Shown here piece by piece: positions 46,800 through 56,516 of a stretch of 64,000 nt of DNA (within the stretch, counting starts at the first letter, position 1; each line of letters opens with the position of its first letter). A program made the translations under genes and the position numbers. The stretch is taken from NCBI GenBank assembly GCA_007859835.1, contig SJPJ01000001.1, forward strand, positions 2,525,191 to 2,589,190, in the 5' to 3' direction. The notes under the pieces were generated by a model. It searched no databases, was not told the DNA's origin, and saw nothing but the letters and a program-made list of their open reading frames with translations. The stretch comes from Novipirellula herctigrandis. Its GTDB lineage: Bacteria > Planctomycetota > Planctomycetia > Pirellulales > Pirellulaceae.

Positions 46800-47054
46800 C
46801 GCCCTGAACTGGGAACAATCCCCAAAATCTCTGTGGACGATTTTGCAGCGAATTCCAAAGGGGCCAATGGACTGCGAATATCGAGTTCCAGCCCCATTTC
46901 GTTTGTTTCCTGACGATGATTTCTCCGAGCTGGGATAATTGCTCCGAGCTGGAACGTACGAACTACGGCACTTCGCTCGATTGGCCGGCATGTTTGTCGC
47001 AACAAAAAATCTTTCAACGGTCGAATATCGCCCATTTATTCCAAAGCAATCCCG
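46800..47054. other. Gap between tRNA promoter and nuclease-like gene
   Basis: No gene visible. The only structure seen is the repeat CTCCGAGCTGG (near 46923 and 46941). Confidence 0.4.
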
Positions 47055-48227
47055 TTACTGCTCACCATCCTTTTCAATCGTAACGTCGACCCAAACCAAT
47101 CGGTGGTCGCTTGCTCGGATCCACTTGGAACGTGAGTCTTGCGGAGCGGGCCAGAAGACGCCCGAATCGCTGACCTTCCATTGTGCACTTGGCAAACAAT
47201 AGTCGACTCGCATACCGCCGTTGAACGCAGCGGTGGTGATCGAATCCGACACGACGGTTTTCCCTGCCGATTCTATCGCCGGTAACGCATGTGTCGGCGC
47301 GGGATCGGAAAGTCGAGGATGCGATTGCAATCGCTCGATGGCGTCTTGCTTGCCATCCCCTCGGTTCGCATCGGCGTTGAGGTCGCCGACAATTACAAAC
47401 GAATCGGATGTTTTCAAACCACCTCGGCGGCCCTGGTCGTCGACCAAATAGTCACCAGCTCCGCCGTCAATGTAGTCAATCCAAAAGTGAATTTCATCGT
47501 GATTTCGACATCCGTTTCGGTCTTCTGGACCGTCAAAAACTGGAGGTGTTGGATGCGAAGCGAGTAGATGCACGGTGGAATCGCCAATCGCAATTGGCAC
47601 GTCAACGTGATTCTTGCTCGACAGACGCAATAACTTCCAAACCGTGTCGTCGTAGTAAGGTTTGCTCGTATTGGGATCAACGGGCCTAAGTGCATTGGGC
47701 GTGTCCGACCACTTCCATTGTTGGAACGTGCGAATCGCGTCTTGATCGATCGGATAACGACTAAGAACCGCCATGGCGTATTGCCCAGGGTAAACGCCGT
47801 AGCCCCAAGCATCATTGGGGCCCGACAGTTTGCCATCGTTGTCGATGTCGATTGTTGAGTCCAATCCAGTATTGGTTGGCACACCATATCGGAAGGGATA
47901 CTCCATCGCGCTGCAATTTTCCTGATCAACGGCCAAATACTTGTCCGCAAACAAATTGAGCGTCTTGTCGTCCGCGTCGAAATCAATTTCGTTCAGAAGG
48001 ATGATATCAGGGCGAACCGTTTGGATCACGCTTGCCAAATTCTTCGCTTGCCTGTCATTGCCATCGGACAGACGCGATGCAACTTCGCCAGCCTGTTTCC
48101 CGTAAAGCGACAGATTGTACGTCGCAAATCGCACAACCTGATCGGCTTGCTGAGCTTCGGATTGGGGAGCATTCGAAAGAGCAATCATGAATGTCACTAG
48201 CAGAAGAAAGTTTGATTTCCAGATCAT
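47055..48227 (-). CDS. Secreted endonuclease/exonuclease/phosphatase-family protein
   Basis: A 390-aa protein. The N-terminal signal peptide MIWKSNFLLLVTFMIALSNA is cleaved near 'SEAQQ'. The DNase I-like fold follows: VRFATYNLSLYG, LLNEIDFD (metal-binding Glu), ASHPTPPVFDG, VIVGDLNADANRGDG (catalytic Asp/Asn) and ASDHRLVWVDVTI (catalytic His). The family cleaves phosphodiesters in DNA, phospholipids or inositol phosphates. Export suggests nutrient scavenging. ATG 48227 fits the signal peptide; the upstream in-frame extension to 48356 consists of 18-bp repeats and is rejected. Convergent/unlinked to the tRNA. Confidence 0.88.
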   Translation of the reverse strand: MIWKSNFLLLVTFMIALSNAPQSEAQQADQVVRFATYNLSLYGKQAGEVASRLSDGNDRQAKNLASVIQTVRPDIILLNEIDFDADDKTLNLFADKYLAVDQENCSAMEYPFRYGVPTNTGLDSTIDIDNDGKLSGPNDAWGYGVYPGQYAMAVLSRYPIDQDAIRTFQQWKWSDTPNALRPVDPNTSKPYYDDTVWKLLRLSSKNHVDVPIAIGDSTVHLLASHPTPPVFDGPEDRNGCRNHDEIHFWIDYIDGGAGDYLVDDQGRRGGLKTSDSFVIVGDLNADANRGDGKQDAIERLQSHPRLSDPAPTHALPAIESAGKTVVSDSITTAAFNGGMRVDYCLPSAQWKVSDSGVFWPAPQDSRSKWIRASDHRLVWVDVTIEKDGEQ

Positions 48228-48628
48228 CGGTTTCTCACATAGCGGAATTGTCGAACTCAGTTTACTACCATTCAACTTGTTAGACACCGTCCCGTTGTTC
48301 GACACGGTTCCGCAATTACACACGGTCCCGCAATTGCCCATTGATGAATGGCGCAATCAGCCCCTGGGCTGGTCGGCTGAAATTTGCGGGTCAGTTCGCT
48401 CCAAACGAGCACCGCCCCCCCGGCCTTGAAAGCGAACAAAAAAACCGCGTTCGGTGGCTACTCGAGCGGCGCAAAAGGAAAAACCCCAACACTTCCGAAA
48501 AAAACCCCAACGCACCCAAACCCCGCATTCGAGACAAAAAAAGTGGTAAATTGCGGATATTCGCTTTCTTGGGGAGCTTGATCGCTTCGCAGGTATGGAT
48601 TTGCGGCCTATCCTAGAGAGAAGCCCAT
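48228..48628. other. Divergent intergenic region with short repeats
   Basis: Region between the nuclease-like gene (minus) and the squalene-cyclase-fold gene (plus). It holds three 18-bp tandem units (48283-48336) and an A/C-rich stretch with AAAAACCCC repeated around 48478-48530. I see no RNA gene or ORF of its own. Both promoters should be here. Confidence 0.45.
48283..48336. repeat. Three 18-bp tandem repeats
   Basis: Units GACACCGTCCCGTTGTTC, GACACGGTTCCGCAATTA and CACACGGTCCCGCAATTG follow each other directly. They lie 56-109 bp upstream of the nuclease-like gene's start, a possible multi-site operator. Confidence 0.7.
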
Positions 48629-50455
48629 GTGGGAAATTATGGGAAAACAGGCACTTGGGATTACATGACGCACGCGGATTACCAATCGGATTCTTCCCTG
48701 AATGACGCGCCAGGTCAGGGTGCATTTCAATCGTCCACGCCATCTTCCCCCCCTTCTGTGACACCACCTCCACCGGCGGGATCACCCGCCGCTTCAGAGT
48801 CGCTTCCGAAAGATCCGGTGAATGCGGCCCCTGCCACACCGCCAATTCCACCGCCACCACCGCCGCGATCGACATTGCCGCCGATCCGGCCGGCCGCCCC
48901 CATCACGTCCCAACCGCAACCGGTTAGTCCGACACCGAATGTTCCCTCAGGCATAGGTTCAGCAAAGTCGCTGCGGTGGCGTGACGAGATGCCGAAATTA
49001 CAGGATCCTAAACCGACGCCTGCGGACGCATCCGGCCAGAGCGAAACCGATCCACATCCGGCTGAGAAAGAAGATTTCTTTTCGGAACAGACCATCAAAC
49101 GATCAGCTCCTCCATGGTTGATCAGCACTGTTTTTCACTTGATGCTGCTATTGATACTTGCGTTAATCTCGACACCTGCCGGCAGTTCCCTTGGCGACTT
49201 GATGTTGGTGATCGGCAGCAGCGAGGGAACCGAGGAGGACGGGCTTACCGAGTTTTCCATTGACCCTAGTGATACCCCCGTACTTGCATCGGAAATTGAA
49301 ACGGAATCGGAATCGGATGTCGATATCGCATCGATCTTTAATGAGATGAATCTGTCCGACACGAATGAGCTCGCCAGCATTGCGGTCGGCATCGGCCCGA
49401 TGGTGGACGTTTCCACACCGATGTTCAATGGACGCAGCGGTGCGATGAAACGAACGCTATTGGCACTCTATGGCGGAACGGCGAAAACACAAGAAGCGGT
49501 TGAGTTGGGATTGGCATGGCTCAGTCGCAATCAATTGCCCAATGGTAGCTGGAGCATGCAAGGCCCGTATAGTGACGGGGCGGTAGCCGAAAACAAACCG
49601 GCCGCCACCGCGATGGCATTGCTTGCGTTTTTAGGCGATGGCAATACCCACCAAAGTGGCGACTACGCAAAGAATGTCGACAAGGGGATCAAGTGGTTGG
49701 TTCGCCAACAATCTCGCAGCGGCTTTATGGCCAAGGACGCAAGAGGACATGAACAAGCGTACGCACAAGCCCAGGCGACAATCGTGTTGTGTGAATTGTA
49801 CGCTATGACCAAAGATTCATGGCTTCGCGATAGGGCACAATTAGCGATCGACTATGCCGAAGATGCTCAAGGGCACGAAGGGGGATGGCGGTATTATCCA
49901 AAATCCGATTCCGACACTTCGGTGACAGGTTGGTTCGTGATGGCGTTGCAAAGCGGCATCTCGGGCGGCCTCGATGTTGACCGCAACATTCTCTACAACG
50001 TCGAAGGCTACCTCGATGCAGCCCAACATTTCGAAGGAGCTGCGTACGGCTATCAAGCACGAAGCAATCCGAGTGCGGCGATGACGGCCGAAGGATTGTT
50101 GTGTCGACAATATCTTGGTTGGCCTCGTAATCATCCTGCGATGACCGAGGGGATCGATGCACTTCTCGATACAAACCCGTTCTCGATTCGCAATCGGGAT
50201 GTTTACTATTGGTACTACGCCACGCAAATCATGCATCACTACGGGGGCAAACCGTGGAAGCAATGGAATTTAAGAATGCGATCGGAATTGCCAATGACGC
50301 AAGAAAAGCGAGGCCGGCAACAAGGCAGCTGGGACCCGCAAAGCGACGAATGGGGCAGTTCAGGACGACTGTACACAACCTGCTTGTCCCTTTACTGCCT
50401 GGAAGTCTACTACCGGCATATGCCGTTATACGCAGACTGGTCGAATGAGCAGTAG
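48629..50455 (+). CDS. Membrane-anchored squalene-cyclase-fold repeat protein
   Basis: A 608-aa protein. The N-terminal 160 residues are Pro/Ser-rich and disordered (PPPPPPRSTLPP). One transmembrane helix follows at about 168-190 (WLISTVFHLMLLLILALIS), then an acidic linker. From about 285 on come alpha/alpha-barrel repeats: ELGLAWLSRNQLPNGSWS, GIKWLVRQQSRSGF, GGWRYYP and VTGWFVMALQ. This is the prenyltransferase/squalene-cyclase repeat fold. Planctomycetes encode many such membrane-anchored versions whose substrate is unknown. The start is uncertain: GTG 48629 has GAGAG eight bases upstream; ATG 48665 would give a 596-aa form. No catalytic Asp cluster (DxDD) of cyclases is seen. Confidence 0.85.
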   Translation: MGNYGKTGTWDYMTHADYQSDSSLNDAPGQGAFQSSTPSSPPSVTPPPPAGSPAASESLPKDPVNAAPATPPIPPPPPPRSTLPPIRPAAPITSQPQPVSPTPNVPSGIGSAKSLRWRDEMPKLQDPKPTPADASGQSETDPHPAEKEDFFSEQTIKRSAPPWLISTVFHLMLLLILALISTPAGSSLGDLMLVIGSSEGTEEDGLTEFSIDPSDTPVLASEIETESESDVDIASIFNEMNLSDTNELASIAVGIGPMVDVSTPMFNGRSGAMKRTLLALYGGTAKTQEAVELGLAWLSRNQLPNGSWSMQGPYSDGAVAENKPAATAMALLAFLGDGNTHQSGDYAKNVDKGIKWLVRQQSRSGFMAKDARGHEQAYAQAQATIVLCELYAMTKDSWLRDRAQLAIDYAEDAQGHEGGWRYYPKSDSDTSVTGWFVMALQSGISGGLDVDRNILYNVEGYLDAAQHFEGAAYGYQARSNPSAAMTAEGLLCRQYLGWPRNHPAMTEGIDALLDTNPFSIRNRDVYYWYYATQIMHHYGGKPWKQWNLRMRSELPMTQEKRGRQQGSWDPQSDEWGSSGRLYTTCLSLYCLEVYYRHMPLYADWSNEQ

Positions 50456-50483
50456 GCAAGTTCGTTAAGCCTCTCGTTGGACT

Positions 50484-51677
50484 TTAACCGCTCTTACATT
50501 GCTCACGAGCTTGCTTAACCTGAACGACTGCGGTGTCGCGATCTTGGCTCACACAGGTCAAGTGCCCCATCTTTCGACCTCGCTTGGCTTGCTGTTTACC
50601 GTACAAATGCAAACTCACGCCGGGCACGTCATAGACGCGATTCCATGGTGGCGAGCTGCCATCGGCAGGCCATAAATCGCCAAGCAAATTAGCCATCGCT
50701 GCGGCGTTCGAAACGAGTGACGTATCTCCGAGCGGCAATCCGCAAACAGCTCGTACGTGCTGCTCGAATTGACTAGTGTGACACCCTTCAATCGTTAAGT
50801 GACCGGAATTGTGCGGCCTCGGCGCGACTTCGTTGATCAACACCTCCCCACTGCCATCCGATTCACTGCCATCCGATTCACCACAGACAAACATTTCGAC
50901 ACATAGCAGTCCCACCACATCCAGCGCCACGGCTGCACCGATCGCAATCTGGTTGGCTCGTCGCGTCAAGTCATCACCAATCGATGCGGGGACCATCGTC
51001 ACGTCAAGAATATGATTAACGTGGTCGTTTTCAAAAACGGGAAACGTCGAAGTTCTGCCATCGCGTGTCCGCGCCACGATCACAGAGACTTCACGGTCGA
51101 ACGGGATCAACTTTTCAGCAACCCATTGGGAACACGACGCCCAATCGACTTGCTTGGCATCGTCGATCGACCCGATCCGATGTTGCCCCTTGCCATCGTA
51201 GCCACTGCGGACCGTTTTTAGGATGAGTGGAAAACCCACCTTGGCCGATGCGGTTTCAAGTGAATCGAGATCGGTCACTTCGGCAAACGGAGCGACAGGC
51301 AACCCCGATTTTTGGAGTGTTGTTTTTTCAAGCAGACGATCCTGTGCCGTTGCCAATACGTCTGCAGAAGGATACGTCGGGGCAAACCGTTGACATTCCG
51401 CAATCGTCTCCGCGGGAATATTTTCGAACTCAAGCGTGATCACGTCACACTGGCTGGCGAATTGATCGACCGCCTTTTTGTCATCAAGTTTTCCGGTCAC
51501 ACAACCATGTGCGACTTGCGGTGCTGGCTCATCGATCGATTCGCAAAACACGATCACCCGATAGCCCATCCGCGAAGCGGCCATGGCAAACATACGTCCA
51601 AGTTGGCCACCACCGACCATCCCAATCGTACCACCGGGCAGGACCATTCTCGGTGCGACTTGCGGTGATTTGCTCAT
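50484..51677 (-). CDS. purK: N5-carboxyaminoimidazole ribonucleotide synthase
   Basis: A 397-aa ATP-grasp enzyme that makes N5-CAIR from AIR, ATP and bicarbonate in purine synthesis. N-terminal GTIGMVGGGQLGRMFAMAA is the dinucleotide-like loop of PurK. The ATP-grasp core has LILKTVRSGYDGKGQ and VAEKLIPFDREVSVIVAR; metal-binding VEMFV and NEVAPRPHNSGHLT follow. Length and motifs are normal. A Ser/Gly/Asp insertion (CGESDGSESDGSGE, about 258-271) sits between VEMFV and INEVAPRP. The start ATG abuts the purE stop exactly (TAG-ATG), so the pair is coupled. Confidence 0.95.
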   Translation of the reverse strand: MSKSPQVAPRMVLPGGTIGMVGGGQLGRMFAMAASRMGYRVIVFCESIDEPAPQVAHGCVTGKLDDKKAVDQFASQCDVITLEFENIPAETIAECQRFAPTYPSADVLATAQDRLLEKTTLQKSGLPVAPFAEVTDLDSLETASAKVGFPLILKTVRSGYDGKGQHRIGSIDDAKQVDWASCSQWVAEKLIPFDREVSVIVARTRDGRTSTFPVFENDHVNHILDVTMVPASIGDDLTRRANQIAIGAAVALDVVGLLCVEMFVCGESDGSESDGSGEVLINEVAPRPHNSGHLTIEGCHTSQFEQHVRAVCGLPLGDTSLVSNAAAMANLLGDLWPADGSSPPWNRVYDVPGVSLHLYGKQQAKRGRKMGHLTCVSQDRDTAVVQVKQAREQCKSG

Positions 51678-52187
51678 CTACAGCTCCGCCGACTCGAGGA
51701 CCGCCGCGGTTTGTTTGGCGACAAAGTCATCAAGTCGCTTGGCAAGGGAAGGGTCCGATAGTGCCAAGATTCGAGCGGCCATAATCCCTGCATTTTTGGC
51801 ACCGGATTTTCCGATCGACATGGTTGCCACTGGAATACCGCCGGGCATTTGGACAATCGAAAGTAGCGAATCAAGTCCTTGCAGAGCACGGGATTGTACG
51901 GGCACTCCGATCACCGGCAAATTCGTTTCCGAAGCGACCATTCCCGGCAAATGGGCGGCACCCCCGGCACCAGCGATGATGACTTTTAACCCGCGTTCAG
52001 CCGCCGAAGTCGCGTAGGCGACCATACGTGCGGGTGTTCGGTGAGCGGAAACGACAAGCCGTTCGTTAGGGATTTTCAATTCATCGAGGACATCCGCTGC
52101 CGCAGCCATGGTAACCCAGTCATTACGACTGCCCATGATTACACCCACGAGGGCATCGGTCGGTTCAAAAAGGTTTTCATTATTCAT
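51678..52187 (-). CDS. purE: N5-CAIR mutase (class I)
   Basis: A 169-aa class I PurE, converting N5-CAIR to CAIR, the step after Pur[11 protein letters not shown] at 17-26 is the phosphate loop, [11 protein letters not shown] the conserved His-Arg segment, and [12 protein letters not shown] the substrate-binding turn, followed by [19 protein letters not shown]. Normal length. It is the upstream gene of the purE-purK pair; its 209-bp upstream gap shows no riboswitch I can recognise. Confidence 0.95.
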   Translation of the reverse strand: MNNENLFEPTDALVGVIMGSRNDWVTMAAAADVLDELKIPNERLVVSAHRTPARMVAYATSAAERGLKVIIAGAGGAAHLPGMVASETNLPVIGVPVQSRALQGLDSLLSIVQMPGGIPVATMSIGKSGAKNAGIMAARILALSDPSLAKRLDDFVAKQTAAVLESAEL

Positions 52188-52396
52188 TCAACCGTTTTAG
52201 TTTTTCAGTTGCGAGGAAACAAGGAGTGATGGTGATTGCTTGTTGTGAAACGACACCGAAGACCGTATCCTTAGAGGGCTAACCCCGAAAATTTGAGTGA
52301 GTCGCTGGTCGATCGCCGCGGGTATCGGCGAACCGTATTTTCCGCGACAATACCGGCGGCTAGCGTCTTGCCGCTCACTTAGGAAAGTATCCGAAA

Positions 52397-54280
52397 TTGC
52401 CGTATCCCGCTCCCAACGAACGATTCGTTTCAGTTGACACTGTTGACGTCAATGGATCTCTCGGACAACCTGGCGATGCTGTTCTTGGCCGCGTTCGCCG
52501 ATCGGCTGCAAACGTGTTAGGCGACAGTTCGACGGGTCGTGAAGTCTTAGAGCTTTGCGACGAGCATGCTCAAGCCCGCCAGATGATTTTGGAAGATCGC
52601 AGCAGCGGGGCAACGGTCGTGGCGGTGGTCGGAGCGACCGGACAAGGCAAATCGTGGCTGATACGCCAATTGGTCAAGAAATCATCGATCGCAGCAGTTA
52701 TCCGAAGCGGCAACAATTCAGACGAAGCAACCGAAAAGCTCGTATGGATCGGCCCAAGCCCGCCAGCCGACTTGGATTCACGATTCGAACATTACCTGCA
52801 TTGCGATTCTGCTCAGATGCAATCCGTCGGAATGCCATACATGTTGGTCGACGCCCCAGGATCTACCGATGATCGTCGATCGATCGCGGGTGTAGCTTCA
52901 CGGGCGTTATCCCTCGCATCGGTCATCTTGTTGGTGGTTCGCCGAGACCAATTGCGCAGCGAAGCCGTGGGGATGTTAGCCGAAGCGAGTGAGGGGAGCG
53001 TGGTGATCCCCGTGATCAATGCGATCCGCGAACAGGATTCGCTACTCGATTCCGATAGCGAAGCGTTCACCCGTCGGATGCGAGAATTGGCGCCAACGAG
53101 CGTGATTGCCCCTGCGATCTTGATCGACGATTTTGAAATCGAAGGGCGAACCGAAGACGCAGTCGGCAAGAGTGCTGCAACCAAAGTCGCATCGCGGCTT
53201 GAGGAAGAGCTGGGTCAACTTTGGGAAGGTGACCGTCGCCGCAGCACCCGGTTGGCGGCATTAGACGCCCGCTTTCGTGCAGCACTACACGGTGTGATGA
53301 GTGATCAATTGCCCGGTCTGACATCCGCCGTGCGGCGGTTGAACCGCGAGGCGACCGAGATTCCGACGCAGGTCGCAGAAACTCTCGTTGGCAGTGGCGG
53401 CCCGTTGCGGGCTGCGGTGCGAGCGAGATTGCGTTTAGCATTGTTATCAGAAACGGGTTCGATTTGGTTTCCTTATCGATCGTTACTTGGAGTATTGAAT
53501 TTGACTCATGGAGCGTGGGATCGCGTCATGATTTCGTTGTCGGGTTCGCTTCCATCATTGGTCGGAGCGATTTGGACAAGTACAAAGAATTTGACCGCTC
53601 AGCAGGGAGCCGAACAAGATATCCGCGAGGGACTTCGCAAACGGAGCGCCGCGGCGGTTGCCGACCGACTAGGACCCTTGGCGTCTCGATTTCGCCGAGA
53701 ACTATCAGAGCTACGCAAACAGCGGCCGGCTACAACGGGCATGATAGCGAGCGATGAACAAGATTCGCGAACTCAAGTGGCCTATTTGGCTGGTATCGAC
53801 GCGTTACAAGAAATGTCACAGCGAATTTTTGACGAGGAAGTCGATCGTGTTTCGGTCTCACGATTGACTACGACATTATGTGCCATGATCGCGACGCTGA
53901 TTTTTTGGGTACTGATGGCTGGTCCGGTGGTCGCTTTGTATCGCGGCTATTTTGACGCTAGCTTCCTGACGCTACGACACATGCAGGGTGATTTGGAGAG
54001 TTTTCCGAGGCCCGACTTGGCGATGATGCTGACCAGTTTACTGCTATCGATCTTGCCGACGGCACTGTTTTCGATGCTAGTACTTTCCATTGCCCAAAGC
54101 CGCGGACGTGTGCGACAAGCCGAAGAACGAATCCGAGGCAAACATGACTTGGCCATCCATCATTTGCAAACCGAAGGCGTCTTGCGGTTAAAGTGGGACG
54201 ATCCGCTGCTAGCCGATGCCGAATTCCTGCTATCGGTCGGGGCTGAACAACGCGACAATGAAACAGAGGAAACGAATTAG
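52397..54280 (+). CDS. P-loop GTPase-like membrane protein paired with MotA/TolQ
   Basis: A 627-aa protein. The nucleotide-binding part at about 70-250 has VVGATGQGKSWLI (Walker A), MLVDAPGSTDDRR (G3, D-x-x-G) and IPVINAIREQD at the place of NKxD. It resembles dynamin-like/TRAFAC GTPases. The middle is helical. Two transmembrane helices lie at about 500-522 and 552-575, followed by a short basic/helical tail. TTG 52397 is the only start giving the full N-terminus, though later GTG codons are possible. It lies 2 bp before the MotA/TolQ gene, a pairing that mirrors the island's own GTPase/TolQ block. It is probably a backbone envelope complex of unknown function. Confidence 0.78.
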   Translation: MPYPAPNERFVSVDTVDVNGSLGQPGDAVLGRVRRSAANVLGDSSTGREVLELCDEHAQARQMILEDRSSGATVVAVVGATGQGKSWLIRQLVKKSSIAAVIRSGNNSDEATEKLVWIGPSPPADLDSRFEHYLHCDSAQMQSVGMPYMLVDAPGSTDDRRSIAGVASRALSLASVILLVVRRDQLRSEAVGMLAEASEGSVVIPVINAIREQDSLLDSDSEAFTRRMRELAPTSVIAPAILIDDFEIEGRTEDAVGKSAATKVASRLEEELGQLWEGDRRRSTRLAALDARFRAALHGVMSDQLPGLTSAVRRLNREATEIPTQVAETLVGSGGPLRAAVRARLRLALLSETGSIWFPYRSLLGVLNLTHGAWDRVMISLSGSLPSLVGAIWTSTKNLTAQQGAEQDIREGLRKRSAAAVADRLGPLASRFRRELSELRKQRPATTGMIASDEQDSRTQVAYLAGIDALQEMSQRIFDEEVDRVSVSRLTTTLCAMIATLIFWVLMAGPVVALYRGYFDASFLTLRHMQGDLESFPRPDLAMMLTSLLLSILPTALFSMLVLSIAQSRGRVRQAEERIRGKHDLAIHHLQTEGVLRLKWDDPLLADAEFLLSVGAEQRDNETEETN

Positions 54281-54282
54281 TC

Positions 54283-55008
54283 ATGGATGTTTCTACGATC
54301 AACCTCGGCTTCATGACCTTGATCGCCCAGGCTGAAACAGCCGTTGCCGCCGAGCCGGCGGGATGGTTCGATATCATCCTCAGTGGTGGCGTGGTCGGAC
54401 TATTGATTTTGTTGGTGCTGTTCGCATTGAGTATCACGGCAACTTACTTGGTCTTTGATCAAGTAATGACACTAAGGCGAAAAGAGATTTCACCCGACGG
54501 GGTCAGTGACGCCGTTCGACAATCGCTGCTAAATGGCCGCGTGGCGGAAGCGGATGCCGCGTGCAGGCGAGAACCAAGCGTGTTGAGCGTGGTGTTGTTG
54601 TCGGGACTCAGCGAGCTTGAATTCGGTTGGCGTGAAGTGGAAAAGGGAGTCGAGGATTCACTGGCCGAGCAATCGGCGAGACTGATGCGACGGATCGAAT
54701 ACCTTTCGGTGATTGGAAACATCGCTCCTATGGTGGGGCTACTTGGGACCGTTACCGGTATGATCTTCGCATTCCAACAAGTCGCCACGACGCGCGGTGC
54801 CGCCGGTGCAGGCGATTTAGCCGAGGGCATTTATCAAGCGCTCGTTACCACGGTCGGCGGATTGATCGTTGCAATCCCGTCGCTTGCCGCATACGCGATT
54901 TGCCGCAACCGCGTCGATTCGTTGATCGCTCAAGTCGCGTATCAGTCGCAACACGCCCTTGCACCAATCAAACGGCGTCCAACCGCGCGAACGCGGCCAC
55001 CAAAATAG
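54283..55008 (+). CDS. MotA/TolQ/ExbB proton-channel family protein
   Basis: A 241-aa full-length ExbB-like protein. TM1 is at about 32-58 (GGVVGLLILLVLFALSITATYL), the cytoplasmic domain at 60-140, and TM2/TM3 carry the signature GNIAPMVGLLGTVTGMIFAF and LAEGIYQALVTTVGGLIVAIPSLAAYA. The N-terminal ~30 residues may be a signal-like segment. It is coupled to the GTPase-like gene (2-bp gap). No ExbD gene is adjacent, so the stator partner must be elsewhere or the GTPase protein takes that place. Confidence 0.92.
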   Translation: MDVSTINLGFMTLIAQAETAVAAEPAGWFDIILSGGVVGLLILLVLFALSITATYLVFDQVMTLRRKEISPDGVSDAVRQSLLNGRVAEADAACRREPSVLSVVLLSGLSELEFGWREVEKGVEDSLAEQSARLMRRIEYLSVIGNIAPMVGLLGTVTGMIFAFQQVATTRGAAGAGDLAEGIYQALVTTVGGLIVAIPSLAAYAICRNRVDSLIAQVAYQSQHALAPIKRRPTARTRPPK

Positions 55009-55036
55009 ACTCCCATTGCGTGTGCGCTACGCTAAC

Positions 55037-55861
55037 CTACGCGGCCGCTTTTACCGGCGTCTGAGCGTTTGCCGCTGATTGGGCGATCACTTCTTCGGCT
55101 AGCGATTGATAGTCGATCGCGCCGTTGCTGCCCGGCGCGTACTGGAAAATCGATTGACCGAAACTTGGCGCTTCCGCCAAACGGATGTTTCGCCGAATCC
55201 GCGTGTCAAAGAACTTCGCATTACGGAAGAATTCTCGCGAGTCTTTTCCCGCTTCGAAAAAGTCAGTAATGTCGGTACTGACTTCGGCGGCCAGACGCGT
55301 GTTCGAATCGTACATGCAAAGCATCACACCCGAAAGTCGCAAACGTTCGTTCAAGCGACGCGAAACCACTTCGACAGTACGTAGCAATTTGCTGAGTCCG
55401 TGAAGCGCCAAAAAGTGAGGCTGCAGGGGCAAGAAGACTTCGTTTACCGCAACCAATGCATTGACAGTCAAAACCCCTAAACTTGGAGGACAATCAAGAA
55501 TCATGTAGTCGTATTGCTCGTCGTTGTCTTGAAATTTGTCGCGCAAGATCATTTCGCGACCGACTTCGCCTGCAAGTTCAAGTTCGGCTGCGGCAAGATC
55601 CAAGTTCGAAGGGATCACGCAGAGCTTGTCGTTGATCCGACGACGAGCTTGGCCGATCGAAGCATCGCCACAAAGAACTTCGTACATACTCGGTTCACCA
55701 TCGACAGCAGCGATGCCCAGGTGTAACGACGCATGAGCTTGTGGATCGAGATCGACTAGGCAAACGCGGTGCCCTGAATCGGCTAAGGCTGCCGCCAAAT
55801 TCACCGCGCTAGTGGTCTTGCCCACACCACCTTTTTGATTGATTACGGCGATCGATCGCAT
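55037..55861 (-). CDS. ParA/Soj-family ATPase
   Basis: A 274-aa ATPase: deviant Walker [21 protein letters not shown] at residue 7, Walker A' [13 protein letters not shown], Walker [21 protein letters not shown] and [12 protein letters not shown]. These are the features of chromosomal ParA/Soj, which moves DNA or other cargo on the nucleoid. No parB is next to it. A small unknown gene lies upstream on the same strand, separated by 88 bp. It may therefore be the chromosomal copy or an orphan positioning ATPase. Confidence 0.93.
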   Translation of the reverse strand: MRSIAVINQKGGVGKTTSAVNLAAALADSGHRVCLVDLDPQAHASLHLGIAAVDGEPSMYEVLCGDASIGQARRRINDKLCVIPSNLDLAAAELELAGEVGREMILRDKFQDNDEQYDYMILDCPPSLGVLTVNALVAVNEVFLPLQPHFLALHGLSKLLRTVEVVSRRLNERLRLSGVMLCMYDSNTRLAAEVSTDITDFFEAGKDSREFFRNAKFFDTRIRRNIRLAEAPSFGQSIFQYAPGSNGAIDYQSLAEEVIAQSAANAQTPVKAAA

Positions 55862-55949
55862 TGTCTCTATCCTTTGTTGGGTGAGTCAACTTCTGAGGTT
55901 GGCTGTGACCATTGGCGAAAATCCAATCCAATGGAAACACGGCTCATAA

Positions 55950-56228
55950 TTAGGCCGCTTCTTGACGGCGAAGATGGTGGTAGGCCAGTAGTACTTCATA
56001 GAGGTCGGCGTCGATGCGAACGTCGTCGGTGGCGAAGTCTTCTAACCAGTTACGATTGGTTTTGGCTGCGTCCATGATCAATGGAACAAATTCCTTGAGG
56101 GAAACGGATACCGTTTTGGCTGGCGAAAGCCCCGTCAATCGGTCAAGCTCGCGTTCTTGGCGAGTGGGATTCGCTTGGCGGGTCGAATCGGTGCAATAGG
56201 GAGCAATTCGGAGTTTCGATTCGGGCAT
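55950..56228 (-). CDS. Conserved-looking small protein of unknown function
   Basis: A 92-aa acidic/helical protein: residues 40-90 (SVSLKEFVPLIMDAAKTNRN ... DADLYEVLLAYHHLRRQE) form amphipathic helices. No motif recognised. It precedes parA on the same strand (88-bp gap) and could be cotranscribed. About 290 bp upstream hold no gene up to the thioredoxin-fold gene. Confidence 0.6.
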   Translation of the reverse strand: MPESKLRIAPYCTDSTRQANPTRQERELDRLTGLSPAKTVSVSLKEFVPLIMDAAKTNRNWLEDFATDDVRIDADLYEVLLAYHHLRRQEAA

Positions 56229-56516
56229 CTGTTTCTAGCTAGTCGGGGTGAATCGAGCGGCATGACCGCACAAAAACGAGTTGGGAGAAACGCGTCGGAG
56301 ATACAACTACACGGTTTGGTTGTCGCCCGTCTAGAGAACTCTCACTTTCAACGTATCGACTTTTCCGGTTAGGGAACTTGAGACGAAAGTAAGGATTTTA
56401 GGGGTGATGTTGGGGCAGAACCGGGCCTAGCGTGCTCAAATGGCGGTTATCCGGCCAGTTTAGCTATTTTGCTTTTGCACCCACTTGTCTTCAAACTTCT
56501 CTTGCATACACCCCCC

